26,352 nucleotides of DNA, taken from NCBI GenBank assembly GCA_017609245.1, contig JAFCEI010000003.1, forward strand, positions 1 to 26,352. Direction: 5' to 3'. The notes below the pieces were generated by a model. It worked only from the letters and a program-made list of their open reading frames with translations, made no database searches and was not told where the DNA came from. The DNA comes from Candidatus Woesearchaeota archaeon. Its GTDB lineage: Archaea > Nanobdellota > Nanobdellia > Woesearchaeales > JAFCFN01. A program made the translations under genes and the position numbers. Shown here piece by piece: positions 6,412 through 14,800 of the stretch (its first letter is position 1; each line of letters begins with the position of its first letter).

Positions 6412-7086
6412 ATGAAAAAAGTGGTGATCTCCTTAGGCGGAAGTGTGATAGTTCCTGACAAGGTTGACCATAGGTTTCTGGATGAATTTAAGAAAGTTAT
6501 CAGCAGATTCAGCAAAAATAACAAGATAGTGATAGTGACTGGTGGAGGACATACTGCAAGAGAATATATCTCTGCATTAAGACGTGAAAAATTAAACGAG
6601 AATGTATATTCGTGGGTCGGGATTGCAACAACCAAATTAAATGCAAGGCTTATTGCAAGTTATTTCAAGAATATTAAGAAGATACCTGACTCATTAAAAG
6701 AGGTCAAGAACAGCTTAAGAAGAAGAAATATTGTTGTGTGCGGTGCATTGGGGTTTCAGCCTGGAATGACATCTGATGGTGATGCTGCGCAGATCGCAAG
6801 GTATCTGAAAGCTGATATGTTCATCAATGTGACAAATGTCAAAGGATTATATGATAAAGATCCTAAAAAATACAAGAATGCCAAATTCATACTAAAGATA
6901 AGTTTTGATGAGTTTTGGGATATTGCCGAGCATATCAGGTTTGAAGCTGGCCAGCACTTTGTCTTGGACCAGTATGCTGCCGATGTCATAAGAAAATCCA
7001 AGATAAAAACAATCATCCTCTCTGGACTGAAAAATCTTGAGAACTGCCTGAAAGGAAAGAGATTCACTGGAACTGTTGTTGAATGA
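6412..7086 (+). CDS. pyrH: UMP kinase, archaeal type
   Basis: 224 residues, the usual size of archaeal UMP kinase. It phosphorylates UMP to UDP with ATP in the cytosol, a step of pyrimidine nucleotide synthesis. Amino-acid-kinase-fold landmarks are the N-terminal VVISLGGSVIVP (4-15), the glycine loop VTGGGHTARE (44-53), GALGFQPGMTSDGDAAQIA at about 116-134, and NVTNVKGLYDKDP at about 144-156, which forms the nucleotide site. The ATG at 6412 is chosen over upstream in-frame codons because a TATA box lies 26 bases ahead of it. A nine-T run follows the stop. Confidence 0.92.
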   Translation: MKKVVISLGGSVIVPDKVDHRFLDEFKKVISRFSKNNKIVIVTGGGHTAREYISALRREKLNENVYSWVGIATTKLNARLIASYFKNIKKIPDSLKEVKNSLRRRNIVVCGALGFQPGMTSDGDAAQIARYLKADMFINVTNVKGLYDKDPKKYKNAKFILKISFDEFWDIAEHIRFEAGQHFVLDQYAADVIRKSKIKTIILSGLKNLENCLKGKRFTGTVVE

Positions 7087-7095
7087 TTTTTTTTT
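7087..7095 (+). terminator. T-run terminator after UMP kinase
   Basis: Nine consecutive Ts start at the base after the TGA stop. Short oligo-T tracts are sufficient terminators in archaea. Confidence 0.55.
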
Positions 7096-7105
7096 GGCTG
7101 TCTAT

Positions 7106-7134
7106 TGTTACAATATTGTTTCTATATAGTAACA
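7106..7134. promoter_or_regulatory. Candidate operator: 29-bp inverted repeat ahead of the surface operon
   Basis: TGTTAC (7106-7111) and GTAACA (7129-7134) are perfect arms; after one mismatched pair, ATAT at 7113-7116 pairs with ATAT at 7124-7127, giving 10 of the first 11 pairs. The right arm abuts the TATA box, covering the site where transcription factor B contacts DNA. It precedes a small winged-helix gene, its most likely ligand. A hairpin terminator for the upstream gene is less likely because the T-run lies before rather than after it. Confidence 0.5.
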
Positions 7135-7143
7135 TTTAAATAG
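7134..7143 (+). promoter_or_regulatory. TATA box of the surface/pilin-like operon
   Basis: ATTTAAATAG lies about 30 bases upstream of the TTG start at 7168, predicting a transcript start near 7162. Confidence 0.55.
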
Positions 7144-7167
7144 TATTTAGCATACACAGGTAATAAA

Positions 7168-7362
7168 TTGGCCAATATCAGCAATCTAGACAGAAAAATC
7201 CTGAACATTCTTTCTACTAAACTTATGTCAATTTCTGAGCTTTCAAGGGCATTAAACGAAAACAGGCAGTTTGTAAGAGGGTTGCTGGAATCATTGAGGG
7301 CGAGAAATATTGTGATTAAAACAGATGTAGGAAAATCAACTGTATATCAGATAAAAAAATGA
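7168..7362 (+). CDS. Small winged-helix DNA-binding protein
   Basis: 64 residues. LDRKILNILS (7-16), MSISELSRAL (20-29) and RQFVRGLLESLRARNIV (33-49), followed by a beta-hairpin wing (KTDVGKSTVYQI), form a complete minimal winged helix-turn-helix. It is likely a transcription regulator of its own operon (inference). The TTG start at 7168 is supported by an AGGT ribosome site at 7158-7161 and by the TATA spacing; the only in-frame ATG, at residue 20, would remove the first helix. Its stop overlaps the next start (ATGA), so it is translationally coupled to the pilin-like membrane protein. Confidence 0.78.
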   Translation: MANISNLDRKILNILSTKLMSISELSRALNENRQFVRGLLESLRARNIVIKTDVGKSTVYQIKK

Positions 7363-8486
7363 GATCAAATAAAAAAGGATTAAGCCATGTGGACTGGGCA
7401 ATCAGCTTAGGCATATTTCTACTGTATCTGATGTGGTTTTTTGTGTTTGTAAAGCCGCAGTTTATTGCAGATGAAAGCCCAACGCAGCTGCTGGAATCCA
7501 CAAGAGAGAGCTTGGTTGAGAATCTGCAGTGGGTTGTTGAGAAAAGACCTTTATTTGTTTTTTCCAACATAACTGGCGAAGATGAAGGAGTTATTGTTGA
7601 TTTTCCTTATGATTTAAGTAAGTTTGCGTTTTCTGATAATAGATATTTTACATTAGACGAAGGAAGGTTATTATTTTTGGCTGATCTAACAGAAGGGGCA
7701 AACCTATTCTGGATTGTTAGCAGCACTAAGAACTATTCTCTGCCTTCAATAATTGAGGATATTACAGCTACTGAAAGCTATACGACAACAGCAAATTTTA
7801 GAGCAGATTTCAGCTCTGGTTTATTAGATGAGATTTATTTTAATAATGAGAGTAAATTAAATAGTTTTGAGCTTTATATCAATGATATTGCCATTGATAG
7901 GACAGATACCTCATTTGTAAATTCTTCTATTTTGGGTGGGTACAAGATTTATACAGAGAATGTAGAACATAAATGCTATGTTTTAGCTGAGAATAGCAAG
8001 GTTTATTGTTTTGTTAATTTAGGAAAGGAAAAACCCCATGATATGACAATTAAAGCTGAGTTGGCTGAGTTTCCAAATTATTACAGTAATAATTTGGATC
8101 AAGGGAATATAAATTATGGTTCAGAAGGATGCGAAGGTTTCAGTTCTAGATATGTTAATTTTTATGGTGACGATGGGTTAAGTTTTATTTTTAATAAAGA
8201 TGCTGATATTGAGTTTTGTTATAATGGGGGTTTGAGTTTTAGTGCAACAGTTAGGTTGAATAGAAATGTCTCTTACATAATTGTGGCACATAATGGAAGC
8301 TACAGCAGAATTTTGGATTATAAATTGCCTTATTATGATTATGAATGGGGGATTAAAGAAGAAGTAAAGGGAATTGATACAGATAAAGCTCAACAGCTTG
8401 CAAATTTAAGTTATTTTGAGCTTAAACAATCATTAGGTTATCCGATTGCTCAAGAATTAAAGATTTATTTTGAAGAGGAAAAATGA
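7359..8486 (+). CDS. Pilin-like secreted/membrane-anchored protein
   Basis: 375 residues. The N-terminus NKKGLSHVDWAISLGIFLLY (4-23) resembles an archaeal class III (prepilin-type) signal: basic residues and glycine, a short polar stretch with an acidic residue (D12), then one hydrophobic helix (about 13-31). The rest is an extracellular beta-rich domain with several N-x-S/T sequons (NIT, NYS, NES, NRT-type) and two pairs of cysteines (HKCYV, VYCFV, EGCEG, EFCYN). I recognise no enzyme motif. It could be a minor pilin or a surface protein delivered by a pilin-like pathway. It overlaps its neighbours by four bases on both sides, so it belongs to the winged-helix-led operon. Confidence 0.75.
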   Translation: MRSNKKGLSHVDWAISLGIFLLYLMWFFVFVKPQFIADESPTQLLESTRESLVENLQWVVEKRPLFVFSNITGEDEGVIVDFPYDLSKFAFSDNRYFTLDEGRLLFLADLTEGANLFWIVSSTKNYSLPSIIEDITATESYTTTANFRADFSSGLLDEIYFNNESKLNSFELYINDIAIDRTDTSFVNSSILGGYKIYTENVEHKCYVLAENSKVYCFVNLGKEKPHDMTIKAELAEFPNYYSNNLDQGNINYGSEGCEGFSSRYVNFYGDDGLSFIFNKDADIEFCYNGGLSFSATVRLNRNVSYIIVAHNGSYSRILDYKLPYYDYEWGIKEEVKGIDTDKAQQLANLSYFELKQSLGYPIAQELKIYFEEEK

Positions 8487-10405
8487 AGAAAATAGGTTTT
8501 TTGTTGGTGTTGATGATTTTTGGTTTGTTTTTAGTTGAGAATGTAGCTGCTCAAATATATGTCATAACAATAATACAGCCAGAAAATAACAGCTATACTA
8601 ATGATAATACACCTTTGTTACAAGCAATTTCATCTAAAATAGGCGATATGTGGTACTCAATTGACTCTGGTTTAAATCGAACAGGATGTTTTAACTGTAC
8701 TAATTTTGAGTCTATTTTAACAGAAAGTCAACAATTACAATATTGGATAGATTCGTATGAGTATGAGACGTACTCAAAGACGTATATTAATTATGGTTGG
8801 TATCCCACCACCGACAAAATAAGTAAAAGATTAGATAAGGACCTTTCAAATGTCACATTATGCGCTGATATATGGAATTCCCAAGGACTAAACTATCGCG
8901 TTTGGGCAGGATACACTATAAACAGTGAAAATCGAGAGGATGTCATTGAGATTGGCAATACAAATAGTGGATCACCTACAACCTTCTGCAAAAATGTCAG
9001 CGACCTCAAAAGTGGAGATGTGGTGAGATTCTGGTTCCACAGCGTTGGTAATACCTGTTATATGAAAAATTGTAGAATAATGTACCAGGGCCTTTTAGAT
9101 AGTTCTCATAAAGTAACAGTCTACGGTAAAGACACAGTAGGAAATGAAAATTTTACTACAAGTTACTTTACTATCGACTCAACATGTCCAGCTGTTGTCT
9201 TAAAATCACCAGCAACAGATTCAATAATTAATACCGGAACAATAATCGATTTAGATATCACAGACGCACATCTAGCCCAGGTGTGGTGGAGCAATGATGA
9301 TGGGGTAACTAATCATACATTAAGTAGCCCATATGATATTAACACAACTGGCTGGTCAGAAGGTGTCACAAACATAGATGTTTGGGCAACTGATATTTTT
9401 ACAAATATAAATCATAGAACCTACCAATTTATCTTCGATGACACCCCACCAATAATAACAATAGATCAACCCAAAAATGGTTCAACAACATCTGATACCA
9501 CTCCTTTATTAAAAGCAACTTTATCTGAGATAGGTGATGTACACTATTCTATTGATTCTGGCCCCAACAGGATTCCTTGTCTTTCTTGCATGATTCCTTG
9601 TCCTTCTTGTATAAGTTTTGAAACCGACTTAATGACACAATATTGGATAAATTCGAATAAGTATCAGACATACTCAAGTTATTATACTAACTATTTTACA
9701 TGTTGTCCTAAAGGAAGGATAAGTAAAACTTTAGATGAAAACCTTTTGGATGTCGTGCTATGCGCTGATATCTGGTGTGATCAAAATTATCCTGTTTGGT
9801 GGGGATACACTATAAATAGTGAAAATCGAGAGGATGTTGTTGATGTAGGAAATATCAAGGGCAGTTCACCTACGACTTTTTGTAAAAATGTTGGCGATCT
9901 TCAAAGTGGAGATGTAATAAGATTTTGGTTACATACTACTGGCGCTATGTGTCACATAAAAAATAGTGCAGTAATGCAAGGGCTTTCTCCTGATTCTCAT
10001 TATGTAACAGTTTATGCCAAAGACAAAGCTAATAATGAAAACTCAAGCACAGTTTATTTTACTGTAACATTCGATTCAGACGGCGATGGCTGGCTTGATA
10101 CTGAAGATAACTGTCCTGGTGTTTACAATCCAGACCAAGCCGATTACGATAATGATGGTGTTGGAGATGTATGTGACAACTGCTGGTATTTTAAAAATCC
10201 ATTACAGGTTGATTTTGACAGAGACTGCCCTTTAAAACCATATCTGTCAGACCCTAAATGCGGAGATGCGTGTGAGATGTTGGCGATAGGGAGTGAAGAA
10301 GTGCCAGAACAGTTTGCAAATGTATATGTGAGAGAGTATGAGAATTATTGCCTGGACAAATATGGAAACTTTAAAAAGTGCAACATAAGGATACAGATAT
10401 GGTGA
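8483..10405 (+). CDS. Secreted protein with nested Cys-rich duplicated module and thrombospondin-3 repeats
   Basis: 640 residues with an N-terminal signal peptide (about 1-23, ending VAA). Ig-like domains at about 25-232 and 321-528 are interrupted at the same point by a Cys-rich module of about 140 residues (65-205 and 363-500); both copies contain LCADIW, GYTINSENREDV, SPTTFCKNV and SGDV-RFW. A plain Ig-like domain lies between (233-320). At 531-575 calcium-binding thrombospondin type 3 repeats appear (DSDGDGWLDTEDNCP, then DYDNDGVGDVCDNC). No catalytic motif or C-terminal anchor is visible. A GAGG ribosome site (8475-8478) precedes the ATG, which overlaps the upstream stop. The role is probably extracellular adhesion or surface structure (inference). 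Confidence 0.8.
   Translation: MKKIGFLLVLMIFGLFLVENVAAQIYVITIIQPENNSYTNDNTPLLQAISSKIGDMWYSIDSGLNRTGCFNCTNFESILTESQQLQYWIDSYEYETYSKTYINYGWYPTTDKISKRLDKDLSNVTLCADIWNSQGLNYRVWAGYTINSENREDVIEIGNTNSGSPTTFCKNVSDLKSGDVVRFWFHSVGNTCYMKNCRIMYQGLLDSSHKVTVYGKDTVGNENFTTSYFTIDSTCPAVVLKSPATDSIINTGTIIDLDITDAHLAQVWWSNDDGVTNHTLSSPYDINTTGWSEGVTNIDVWATDIFTNINHRTYQFIFDDTPPIITIDQPKNGSTTSDTTPLLKATLSEIGDVHYSIDSGPNRIPCLSCMIPCPSCISFETDLMTQYWINSNKYQTYSSYYTNYFTCCPKGRISKTLDENLLDVVLCADIWCDQNYPVWWGYTINSENREDVVDVGNIKGSSPTTFCKNVGDLQSGDVIRFWLHTTGAMCHIKNSAVMQGLSPDSHYVTVYAKDKANNENSSTVYFTVTFDSDGDGWLDTEDNCPGVYNPDQADYDNDGVGDVCDNCWYFKNPLQVDFDRDCPLKPYLSDPKCGDACEMLAIGSEEVPEQFANVYVREYENYCLDKYGNFKKCNIRIQIW
8675..9097 (+). repeat. Cys-rich inserted module, copy 1
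   Basis: Encodes residues about 65-205 of the secreted protein. It matches copy 2 (9569-9982) well in protein but only patchily in DNA. One 35-base block (8909-8943 versus 9803-9837) differs at a single base, which suggests local gene conversion or strong constraint. Confidence 0.65.
9569..9982 (+). repeat. Cys-rich inserted module, copy 2
   Basis: Encodes residues about 363-500. Differs from copy 1 by a longer cysteine-rich start that carries a 21-bp tandem duplication and by an extra TCC (residues 406-408). Confidence 0.65.
9572..9613 (+). repeat. 21-bp tandem duplication adding CxxC motifs
   Basis: Bases 9572-9592 and 9593-9613 are tandem copies differing at three positions. They encode IPCLSCM and IPCPSCI, doubling a C-x-x-C pair. 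Few differences indicate a fairly recent duplication. Confidence 0.7.
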
Positions 10406-10770
10406 ACAAAAAAGCATATCTAAGGACAATTGAAGTTGTGATAGCTGTTCTTGCTACATTCATGTTTGTTGTCTACGTTATGCCCACATATGTCACAGGG
10501 GAAACACCTGCTGAAAGTGTCGATCTGTTGATATCAATTGCAGACAACATAAGGGATTGCCAGAACATAAGCTGTGTTGATTCTGCAGTAAGCAGTTTTG
10601 ATCCTGTTTTTGTGAAAAGGTATGATTATATCATCAACATCAGCTCAGACCCAAATGCAATTGTCAGTGGCCTGCCTAGGAAAGATATTTATATTGATTC
10701 TGTCTACATAGCAGGTAATATAAGCAATTATGATCCAAAGATAATCAAATTATACTATTGGGAGAGGTGA
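10399..10770 (+). CDS. Prepilin-like small secreted protein
   Basis: 123 residues. The N-terminus MVNKKAYLRTIEVVIAVLAT has basic residues, then a TIEVVIAVL stretch that looks like the glutamate-5 region of type IV pilins, leading into one hydrophobic helix (about 10-27). The remainder is a short extracellular domain with two cysteines (DCQNISC, 47-53) and sequons NIS and NIS. Assembly into a pilus or pseudopilus is inferred. The ATG at 10399 is used; it overlaps the TGA of the upstream gene (10403-10405), and an earlier GTG at 10378 would add an untypical polar lead. The last bases of this gene contain the ribosome site of the next. Confidence 0.72.
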   Translation: MVNKKAYLRTIEVVIAVLATFMFVVYVMPTYVTGETPAESVDLLISIADNIRDCQNISCVDSAVSSFDPVFVKRYDYIINISSDPNAIVSGLPRKDIYIDSVYIAGNISNYDPKIIKLYYWER

Positions 10771-10771
10771 T
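10764..10771 (+). promoter_or_regulatory. Perfect ribosome binding site pointing to an AUC start
   Basis: GAGGTGAT is eight contiguous bases complementary to the archaeal 16S tail. Four bases later comes ATC at 10776, the first codon after an in-frame TAA (10773-10775). No ATG, GTG or TTG lies at usable distance. Confidence 0.7.
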
Positions 10772-10775
10772 TTAA

Positions 10776-11024
10776 ATCAAAATAACAATCGACACGCGTG
10801 AAGACAACAAAGAAGAGATCAAAAAGCTGATCAATCTGTTGACAGCTCTTGTTAATGAGCCTGTTTATTCTAATTCAAATGACATTTTTGAGGGTTCAAA
10901 TGAAGATAGCAATAATGCATTCTCTGCGATGTTTAGGGGCTCGGCAAGCACTCCTGCAGCAGATGAAGAAGAAAAGAGTGTTGCTGAGAAACTGAAAGAA
11001 AAGGTTGATATAATCCCTTACTAG
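10776..11024 (+). CDS. Small acidic conserved protein with apparent AUC start
   Basis: 82 residues if translation begins at ATC 10776. The N-terminus IKITIDTREDNKEEIKKLI forms a strand then a charged helix and is the most conserved-looking part; I recall similar short proteins in DPANN genomes. A disordered Ser/Asn region follows, then an acidic-to-basic helix (DEEEKSVAEKLKEKVD, 64-79). Function is unknown. The first conventional start in frame, a TTG at 10839, has no ribosome site and would discard the conserved strand and helix. ATC at 10776 instead sits four bases after a perfect GAGGTGAT. The next gene is in the same frame, separated only by the TAG at 11022-11024. Confidence 0.68.
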   Translation: MKITIDTREDNKEEIKKLINLLTALVNEPVYSNSNDIFEGSNEDSNNAFSAMFRGSASTPAADEEEKSVAEKLKEKVDIIPY

Positions 11025-11029
11025 GTGAT
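11023..11029 (+). promoter_or_regulatory. Perfect ribosome binding site overlapping the TAG stop
   Basis: AGGTGAT, followed after four bases by ATA at 11034, which is in frame with the downstream gene. This is the same geometry as the site at 10764-10771. The alternative start, GTG at 11025, lies inside this site and so could not use it. Confidence 0.55.
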
Positions 11030-11243
11030 AAAAATAGCATATGAACAAATTGCGACCTGGATAGAACAGAATATTGCTTTGTTCTCATTGATCACAGTGT
11101 GGTCTTTGGCTTGGAAAGGTATTGCGCTGTGGAGATGCGGAAGAAACAAGCAACTTGTATGGTTTATTGCGGTGCTGGTCACAAATACTCTTGGAATAAT
11201 CCCGATAATATATCTGGTATTTTTTCAGAAAAAAAGAAAATAA
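11025..11243 (+). CDS. DUF5652-like two-helix membrane protein
   Basis: 72 residues from the GTG at 11025, or 69 if it starts at ATA 11034, as the ribosome site suggests. Two membrane helices (about 17-36 and 43-66) carry WKGIALWRCGRNKQLVWF and NTLGIIPIIYLVFF, the pattern of the short DUF5652/phospholipase-D-N-terminus-like membrane proteins (recognised by eye). It ends in a basic cytoplasmic tail. Function is unknown. It is the last gene of the surface operon and converges on the Sua5/TsaC gene with a one-base gap. Confidence 0.75.
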   Translation: MIKIAYEQIATWIEQNIALFSLITVWSLAWKGIALWRCGRNKQLVWFIAVLVTNTLGIIPIIYLVFFQKKRK

Positions 11244-11244
11244 A

Positions 11245-11817
11245 TCACTTCCTTAGTATCTCAACTTCTTGGCCAGCAAGATTAACTACTTCTGATGGCC
11301 TTCCATGTTTTTCTTCCTCGTATATTATGAAATCAACATGGTTCTTTATCCTGTCATCAAGGTCGTCGATAGATGTCATATAATTGTCACCAGATACATT
11401 TGCAGATGTCGTGACTATCGGCAGGTCAAGCATCGTCGATATCTTTGTGAACCAGTGGTCAGGTATTCTCACGCCAATGTTTTCTACATCAGGGATCACT
11501 TCTTTTGCCACTGCGTCCTTGTTCAACAGCCTGAATATTAATGTATATGGGCCGGGCAGCTTTTCTATGTGTGCCGGACCTTCTGACCCTATGTCGCAGT
11601 TGTCATATATCCATTCCTTGTCAGGAACTATCACTGAAAACGGCTGGTCTGGCCTCTGTTTCAGCTCTCTTATCTTTTTGACAGACTCTGCTATCTGCGC
11701 ATTGCATCCTAATCCATATATTGTATCAGTCGGATAAACAAACACAGCTCCATTCACTATCTTTTCAAAGAACTCTTGCTTGTTCATCAGAAATTCTTGT
11801 TTAGTGACGATTCTCAT
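11245..11817 (-). CDS. sua5: Threonylcarbamoyl-AMP synthase, short TsaC/YrdC form
   Basis: 190 residues, so it has the catalytic YrdC domain but not the extra C-terminal Sua5 domain of longer archaeal enzymes. It makes threonylcarbamoyl-AMP from threonine, bicarbonate and ATP, the first step of the t6A37 modification of ANN-decoding tRNAs. Motifs are VYPTDTIYGLGCNA (27-40), KQRPDQPFSVIV (53-64), LPGPYTLIF (87-95), GVRIPDHW (115-122) and VTTSANVSG (135-143). The ATG at 11817 is chosen because a TATA box at 11841-11849 lies 28 bases upstream, giving a leaderless message; an internal ATG 30 bases later is less likely. It is transcribed separately from the giant protease gene ahead of it. Confidence 0.93.
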   Translation of the reverse strand: MRIVTKQEFLMNKQEFFEKIVNGAVFVYPTDTIYGLGCNAQIAESVKKIRELKQRPDQPFSVIVPDKEWIYDNCDIGSEGPAHIEKLPGPYTLIFRLLNKDAVAKEVIPDVENIGVRIPDHWFTKISTMLDLPIVTTSANVSGDNYMTSIDDLDDRIKNHVDFIIYEEEKHGRPSEVVNLAGQEVEILRK

Positions 11818-11840
11818 AATTTTAAATAGAAAATAGAGTA

Positions 11841-11849
11841 TTTATAAAG
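11841..11849 (-). promoter_or_regulatory. TATA box for Sua5/TsaC
   Basis: Minus strand CTTTATAAA in the 40-base gap behind the giant protease gene, 28 bases before the ATG at 11817. Confidence 0.65.
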
Positions 11850-11857
11850 TTATTGGA

Positions 11858-14800
11858 TTATTTTTTGAACCTTGACTGTATCTTGTAATGGAGCTTGAAT
11901 ACTTTTTTCTGCATCTTTTTCTTGAGATGCTCATCCAATGACTTGAATTTCCTTTCTATGGAAGAGTAAAGCGCCCTTGTCCTTACTTTGTTTCTTTTTC
12001 TGATCGCTGATCTTATCTTTTTGAACAGGACATGCACCTCTTTCTTATCCCTGTAATCAGGGTCTAAAAACACCAACCTTCTCTTGATGATCATCTCTCT
12101 TATGAAGAAGGCAACTCCTAATGTATAGAACAGCAGGATTATAGTGAGGAACAGCAGCAAGTATACTGCAATAAAGTAGCTATATGAATAGAACAGCGAG
12201 AAGATCGTAATCACATAATAATTGATCGAGTCAAAAAAATAATAATAGATATACCATCCGAAAAATCCTGTTGCAGCTGCAACAGCCAGAGGGAGTATGA
12301 ACCTCTTAAGGAACCTGAATATTGAGATTATAAGTATTGCTGACAAGGCTATTATTGCTATGTTCTGCATTGACAAGAGATAGGGAGATATCAGCTGGCT
12401 CTGTATGTCCACTCCAACCATGTCTTTTGCATTTATCTGGGCCAGCCTGAAAAGAGGTGCAATTGCAAAGCAGATTGCCGAACCTATGAACAAGCCAAGA
12501 GGAAATGATGCAATTGCCAGGTGCTTGTTCTTATACATATATTTCCATATGTATGCTGGAGAGATAAGGAGCATGATCATGGCAATAATATTGAGCAGAT
12601 ATATTGTGCTTATCGCAATCTTGTCCGACAACAATGGAGCTGAGATAAACTGCTGCATGAACAGGTCTATGATGGGCTGGTGATATAATGGGTTAAGGTG
12701 CTCGAGATATAATGGATTTGGGATATTCAAGAGATAAGATATTATGAAAACTGCCAGGTCTACAAGCAGGTGAAGGATCAATAGTCCTGATATTGCAAGG
12801 AATATGCCTTGTTTAGATTTCATCATCTCTATGAATTTTTCATAGAAATTCTCACCAACAGCCCCCAGCTTGTGGACAAGTGTTTTTGGGTTGAATTTCC
12901 TGGAGTGTTTTATGAATATGAACAGATAGAAGAATAATGCTGTCATCAAGATAGATGCGTAAACTGATATTGCCAGCCATTCCATCATAAGATTGAAGAC
13001 TATCACGAAAAATGCAAGAAGCACAAAGAATATTGACAAGAACCTTACAACAGACCTGAACAGATTTTTAGGTATATCGCCCTGCTCGTGTATCAGGCTC
13101 ATGACACTTGGTTTGGTAATCTTTAGCTTAAATGTGCAGTAAAGAGCTAGGAGTATGAGCAATATGCCTCCTGCAACAAAAGTTGTGTGTTCAATAATCG
13201 ACGTGTTTTCAAGCACAGTTGAATAGAAATGTGTCATCAATTCAGATTCTTTGATCGATACTACAATGAATGCCACAGCATTTTTTATTATCAACAACAA
13301 GTAAGAGAACACTATCATAAAATCTATGTTTATCTTTTTCTTTCCAAAGAACAGCTTTGTAGGGCTTATCTTATACAAGAGATATGCAAGTATTGTCCAT
13401 GAGATTATCTTTTTGATATAATCCAAGTAATCTGGAAGCAGATGCAAGAAGTCTGCTACATTAAGCAGAATCAATATGAGCAGAAGCAGCTCTTCTACAC
13501 CTATGCCAAGCTTATGTATCCACGATTTCTTGCCTTTTTTCTCTTTCTTGAACCTATCAAAATATATGAAAAGCATTGCAATCAATGGTATAAGCAATAC
13601 AGGGAATACTGCCTTGAACAAAGAAGGCGTGAGCTGTTTTACGCAGTCTTTACCGATCTCCTCTGCAACAGCAAGTGTTGTTATCTGGTCTGTGCATCCT
13701 GTGTCTGCCAGCTTTTCTATCTCGTATGATAAATCAATATCTTTGTCATATGCTGCTGTGAAGTGCCACATTATCATAGGGTCTGGATTGATTATCTCAA
13801 AATTTTTATCCTCGAAATCTATCTCTTCGAGCTTTTCAGCAAGGCATTTTGGAATGTCTTCATAAACCTTTAATCCGCAAATGACTTTTGTTGATTTCAG
13901 CACTGTATGGATCCTTGTTTTCTTTTCAACTGGATCATATTCTATTTTTCTGTCTATTTCAACTGAATCTGAAGCTTTTCTGTAGCCTTCCAATATATGT
14001 GCTTCTGTAGAGGCATCGCCTGTCTGGTAAGCGATCTTTTTTGCAGTCTCTTTTACACTTTCTTCTGTAAGAACAGGTGCAGGAATCTCTATTATCATAT
14101 CTGACTCTTCTGCCATCTCTTCGCATATTCTTGTCTCATCAGGCTTGTCTGCTGTTGTTCCGCAATCATTCAGGTCTGTGCACACTCTTGTTTGGGTAGT
14201 GCCTGTGCAGTTGCCCCATTCTGAACACTGCCAGTCTTCTATGCACAGTATTGGTGCTGCTGCAAACCCTCCTCCGCCTCCTCCACCTGAAGAGCTGTCT
14301 GTTACAACAGGATTGTTCACTGTCAGGGTCCATAACTGCACATCATCCAGGTCAGAATCATCTACAATGACTTTTATCGTATAAGTGCCTGCAGAAGTGC
14401 TCGTATAGGTATATGATGTTCCTGTCTGGCCTGGCTGCGCAACATTGTTCACATACCACTGCCTAGACATCGAATCTCCATCAGGATCTGAAGCTGATAT
14501 GCTGAATGATTTGGACTGGCCTTTTGTTATTGAAGGGGTTGTGTCTGTTGGAGAGTATAGGCTAATGACTGGCGCCCTGTTGACATTATTGACTGTCACT
14601 TCCCATCCTTGTGAAGTTGTGTTTATTCCATCTGATATTATGGCTGTGACATTATAATCACCTTCATCATCGTAATCTGGCTCAAAGAGCCATGCCTGGG
14701 TTGTTGCTTCTTCAGAGCCATCCAGTTCCCAAGAATAAGATAAGATATCAAGATCAGGGTCAGTCACAGTTACATTGAACTGCAGCTCATCATTCTCATC

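Noticed and set aside
10839..11024. 61-residue protein starting at TTG 10839
   Set aside because: No ribosome site ahead of it, while a perfect one sits before ATC 10776 and the intervening codons encode an amphipathic, conserved-looking N-terminus.
14270..14300. CCT-rich tract as a microsatellite or regulatory repeat
   Set aside because: It encodes the Gly7 linker of the giant protein in frame, so it is explained by coding.
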